Part shown: in pieces, positions 21,538-22,045 of the stretch
How the letters are laid out: every line of letters begins with the position of its first letter
Numbering within the stretch: position 1 is the stretch's first letter
Virus record (IMG/VR): IMGVR_UViG_3300037963_000349
Location: 1-22,045 of that record
Strand: one strand, 5' to 3'
Origin: a virus
DNA: 22,045 bases
Position numbers and translations under genes: made by a program
The notes under the pieces: generated by a model
What the model saw: only the letters and a program-made list of their open reading frames with translations
Database searches by the model: none
What the model was told of the DNA's origin: nothing

Positions 21538-22034
21538 CCTAGACAACTTAATGCTATATCCATTGGACAATCTTTAAATAATTCCTCTTTAAATTCATCA
21601 GGGTTGTAATCCTCAATAGCATATCTTTCATTCCTTTTAAAAGTAATTTTCCTATAAAGTATTGACATAATAGTATGCAAATTTTCTATTGGCTCTTTAC
21701 AATAGCTTTCTAAATCAATATATTCTCCTGTACTAATGTTACTAAGATTAGGACAGAATCCGTATTCTTCACCATTAAATTCAAACACCTTTCTAAATTG
21801 TTCTTTGTTAGGCTCTGTATCAATCATGTTTTTAATTATAGCCATAATCTCTAATAAGTCCTTGTAAGCCATTTTTTTAACTACAAATGGACTTGTATTA
21901 CATAATAAAGCTAAACTCTTTACAATCTTATTTTTCTCACTTCCTTTGCCTTGTTGTATTTCTACATATTTTTGATAAGTGCCTATTGTTATGTCAGACC
22001 AATTATCAGGTATTGTTAATTTAACCTCTTTCAT
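21453..22034 (-). CDS. Tail assembly chaperone (gpG-like), unshifted product
   Basis: A 193-aa acidic, mostly helical protein beginning MKEVKLTIPDNWSDITIGTY. It contains 'IGTYQKYVEIQQGKG' and 'EFNGEEYGFCPNLSNISTGE', then 'YIDLESYCKEPIENLHTIMSIL', a pattern known in Bacteroidota-phage tail assembly chaperones. At residues 166-169 (GGT TTT TTT TTG) the slippery run occurs, after which the frame ends in LARISHSYLQAREMKAQKG. It precedes the neck and tail genes rather than lying just before the tape measure. Family call from pattern and from the frameshift. Confidence 0.75.
   Translation of the reverse strand: MKEVKLTIPDNWSDITIGTYQKYVEIQQGKGSEKNKIVKSLALLCNTSPFVVKKMAYKDLLEIMAIIKNMIDTEPNKEQFRKVFEFNGEEYGFCPNLSNISTGEYIDLESYCKEPIENLHTIMSILYRKITFKRNERYAIEDYNPDEFKEELFKDCPMDIALSCLGFFLTLGENLARISHSYLQAREMKAQKG
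21529..21539 (-). other. Slippery site for -1 ribosomal frameshifting (GG-T9)
   Basis: Nine Ts follow GG on the minus strand. In the chaperone frame the codons are GGT TTT TTT TTG, so T TTT TTT and T TTT TTG both satisfy the X-XXY-YYZ heptamer, and tRNA-Phe can re-pair in the -1 frame (TTT TTT TTT GAC). The overlap of the two frames brackets this site. Confidence 0.75.
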
Positions 22035-22045
22035 TACTAATAAAT

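Noticed and set aside
21286-21570. 94-aa frame as an independent gene starting at 21570
   Set aside because: Only 11 residues precede the slippery site, and they do not resemble a protein start; the rest continues the chaperone as a -1 extension.
1-22045. CRISPR arrays, tRNAs, integrase, transposons
   Set aside because: No regular spaced repeats, no tRNA cloverleaf, no integrase or transposase motifs were seen on either strand.

Overview
This window looks like part of the genome of a tailed, long-tailed (siphovirus-like) phage or prophage of a Bacteroidota host, most likely a marine flavobacterium. The evidence is strongly AT-rich DNA, a TAnnTTTG-type -7 promoter box, starts without Shine-Dalgarno sequences, Sec signal peptides ending in FSQ/FGQ, and structural proteins that read like those of flavobacterial phages. 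I see no integrase, large terminase, tRNA or host gene, so free phage versus prophage cannot be decided here.

Layout. (1) 1-720, minus strand: the start of a possible OB-fold/ssDNA-binding protein, a conserved phage protein that may belong to a recombination module, and a small HTH regulator. (2) 811-1888, plus strand: a clear Bacteroidota promoter and four small genes. Between the first two genes lies a structured RNA at 1102-1166 that matches the pistol self-cleaving ribozyme architecture. The second gene is split by a +1 frame change. The last gene is a winged-HTH protein. (3) 1914-6659, minus strand: a tightly overlapping string with a 45-aa protein, a calcineurin-like phosphoesterase whose only plausible start is AUA, a holin, an M15 endolysin, a thioredoxin-fold lipoprotein without catalytic cysteines, a one-TM coiled-coil protein, a second holin-like protein, an exported LDLa-like protein, an outer-membrane beta-barrel candidate and a small structural protein. 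(4) 6743-13641: a DUF6712-like connector protein, a portal with two extra C-terminal regions, a 165-aa structural protein, a 52-aa protein, major tail protein, HK97-fold capsid, acidic scaffold-like protein and XkdF-like protease. (5) 13674-22034: a short tape measure, large distal tail proteins, neck/tail completion proteins and a tail assembly chaperone with a -1 frameshift extension.

Working as a whole: minus-strand transcription runs from 22 kb down to 1.9 kb, from tail chaperone and tail tip to head, connector, envelope and lysis genes. Most junctions are ATGA or TAATG overlaps, implying translational coupling. Two intrinsic terminators flank the major tail gene, and three copies of an AAACA-N13-TATATTTAT element precede protease, scaffold and the portal module, suggesting internal tuning of capsid gene expression. 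The plus-strand unit at 886-1888 is divergent from the HTH gene and convergent with the end of the late string, as expected for an early or regulatory cassette.

The most notable items are the candidate pistol ribozyme, the start-less phosphoesterase, the broken small gene next to the ribozyme, the chaperone frameshift and the cluster of exported phage proteins.
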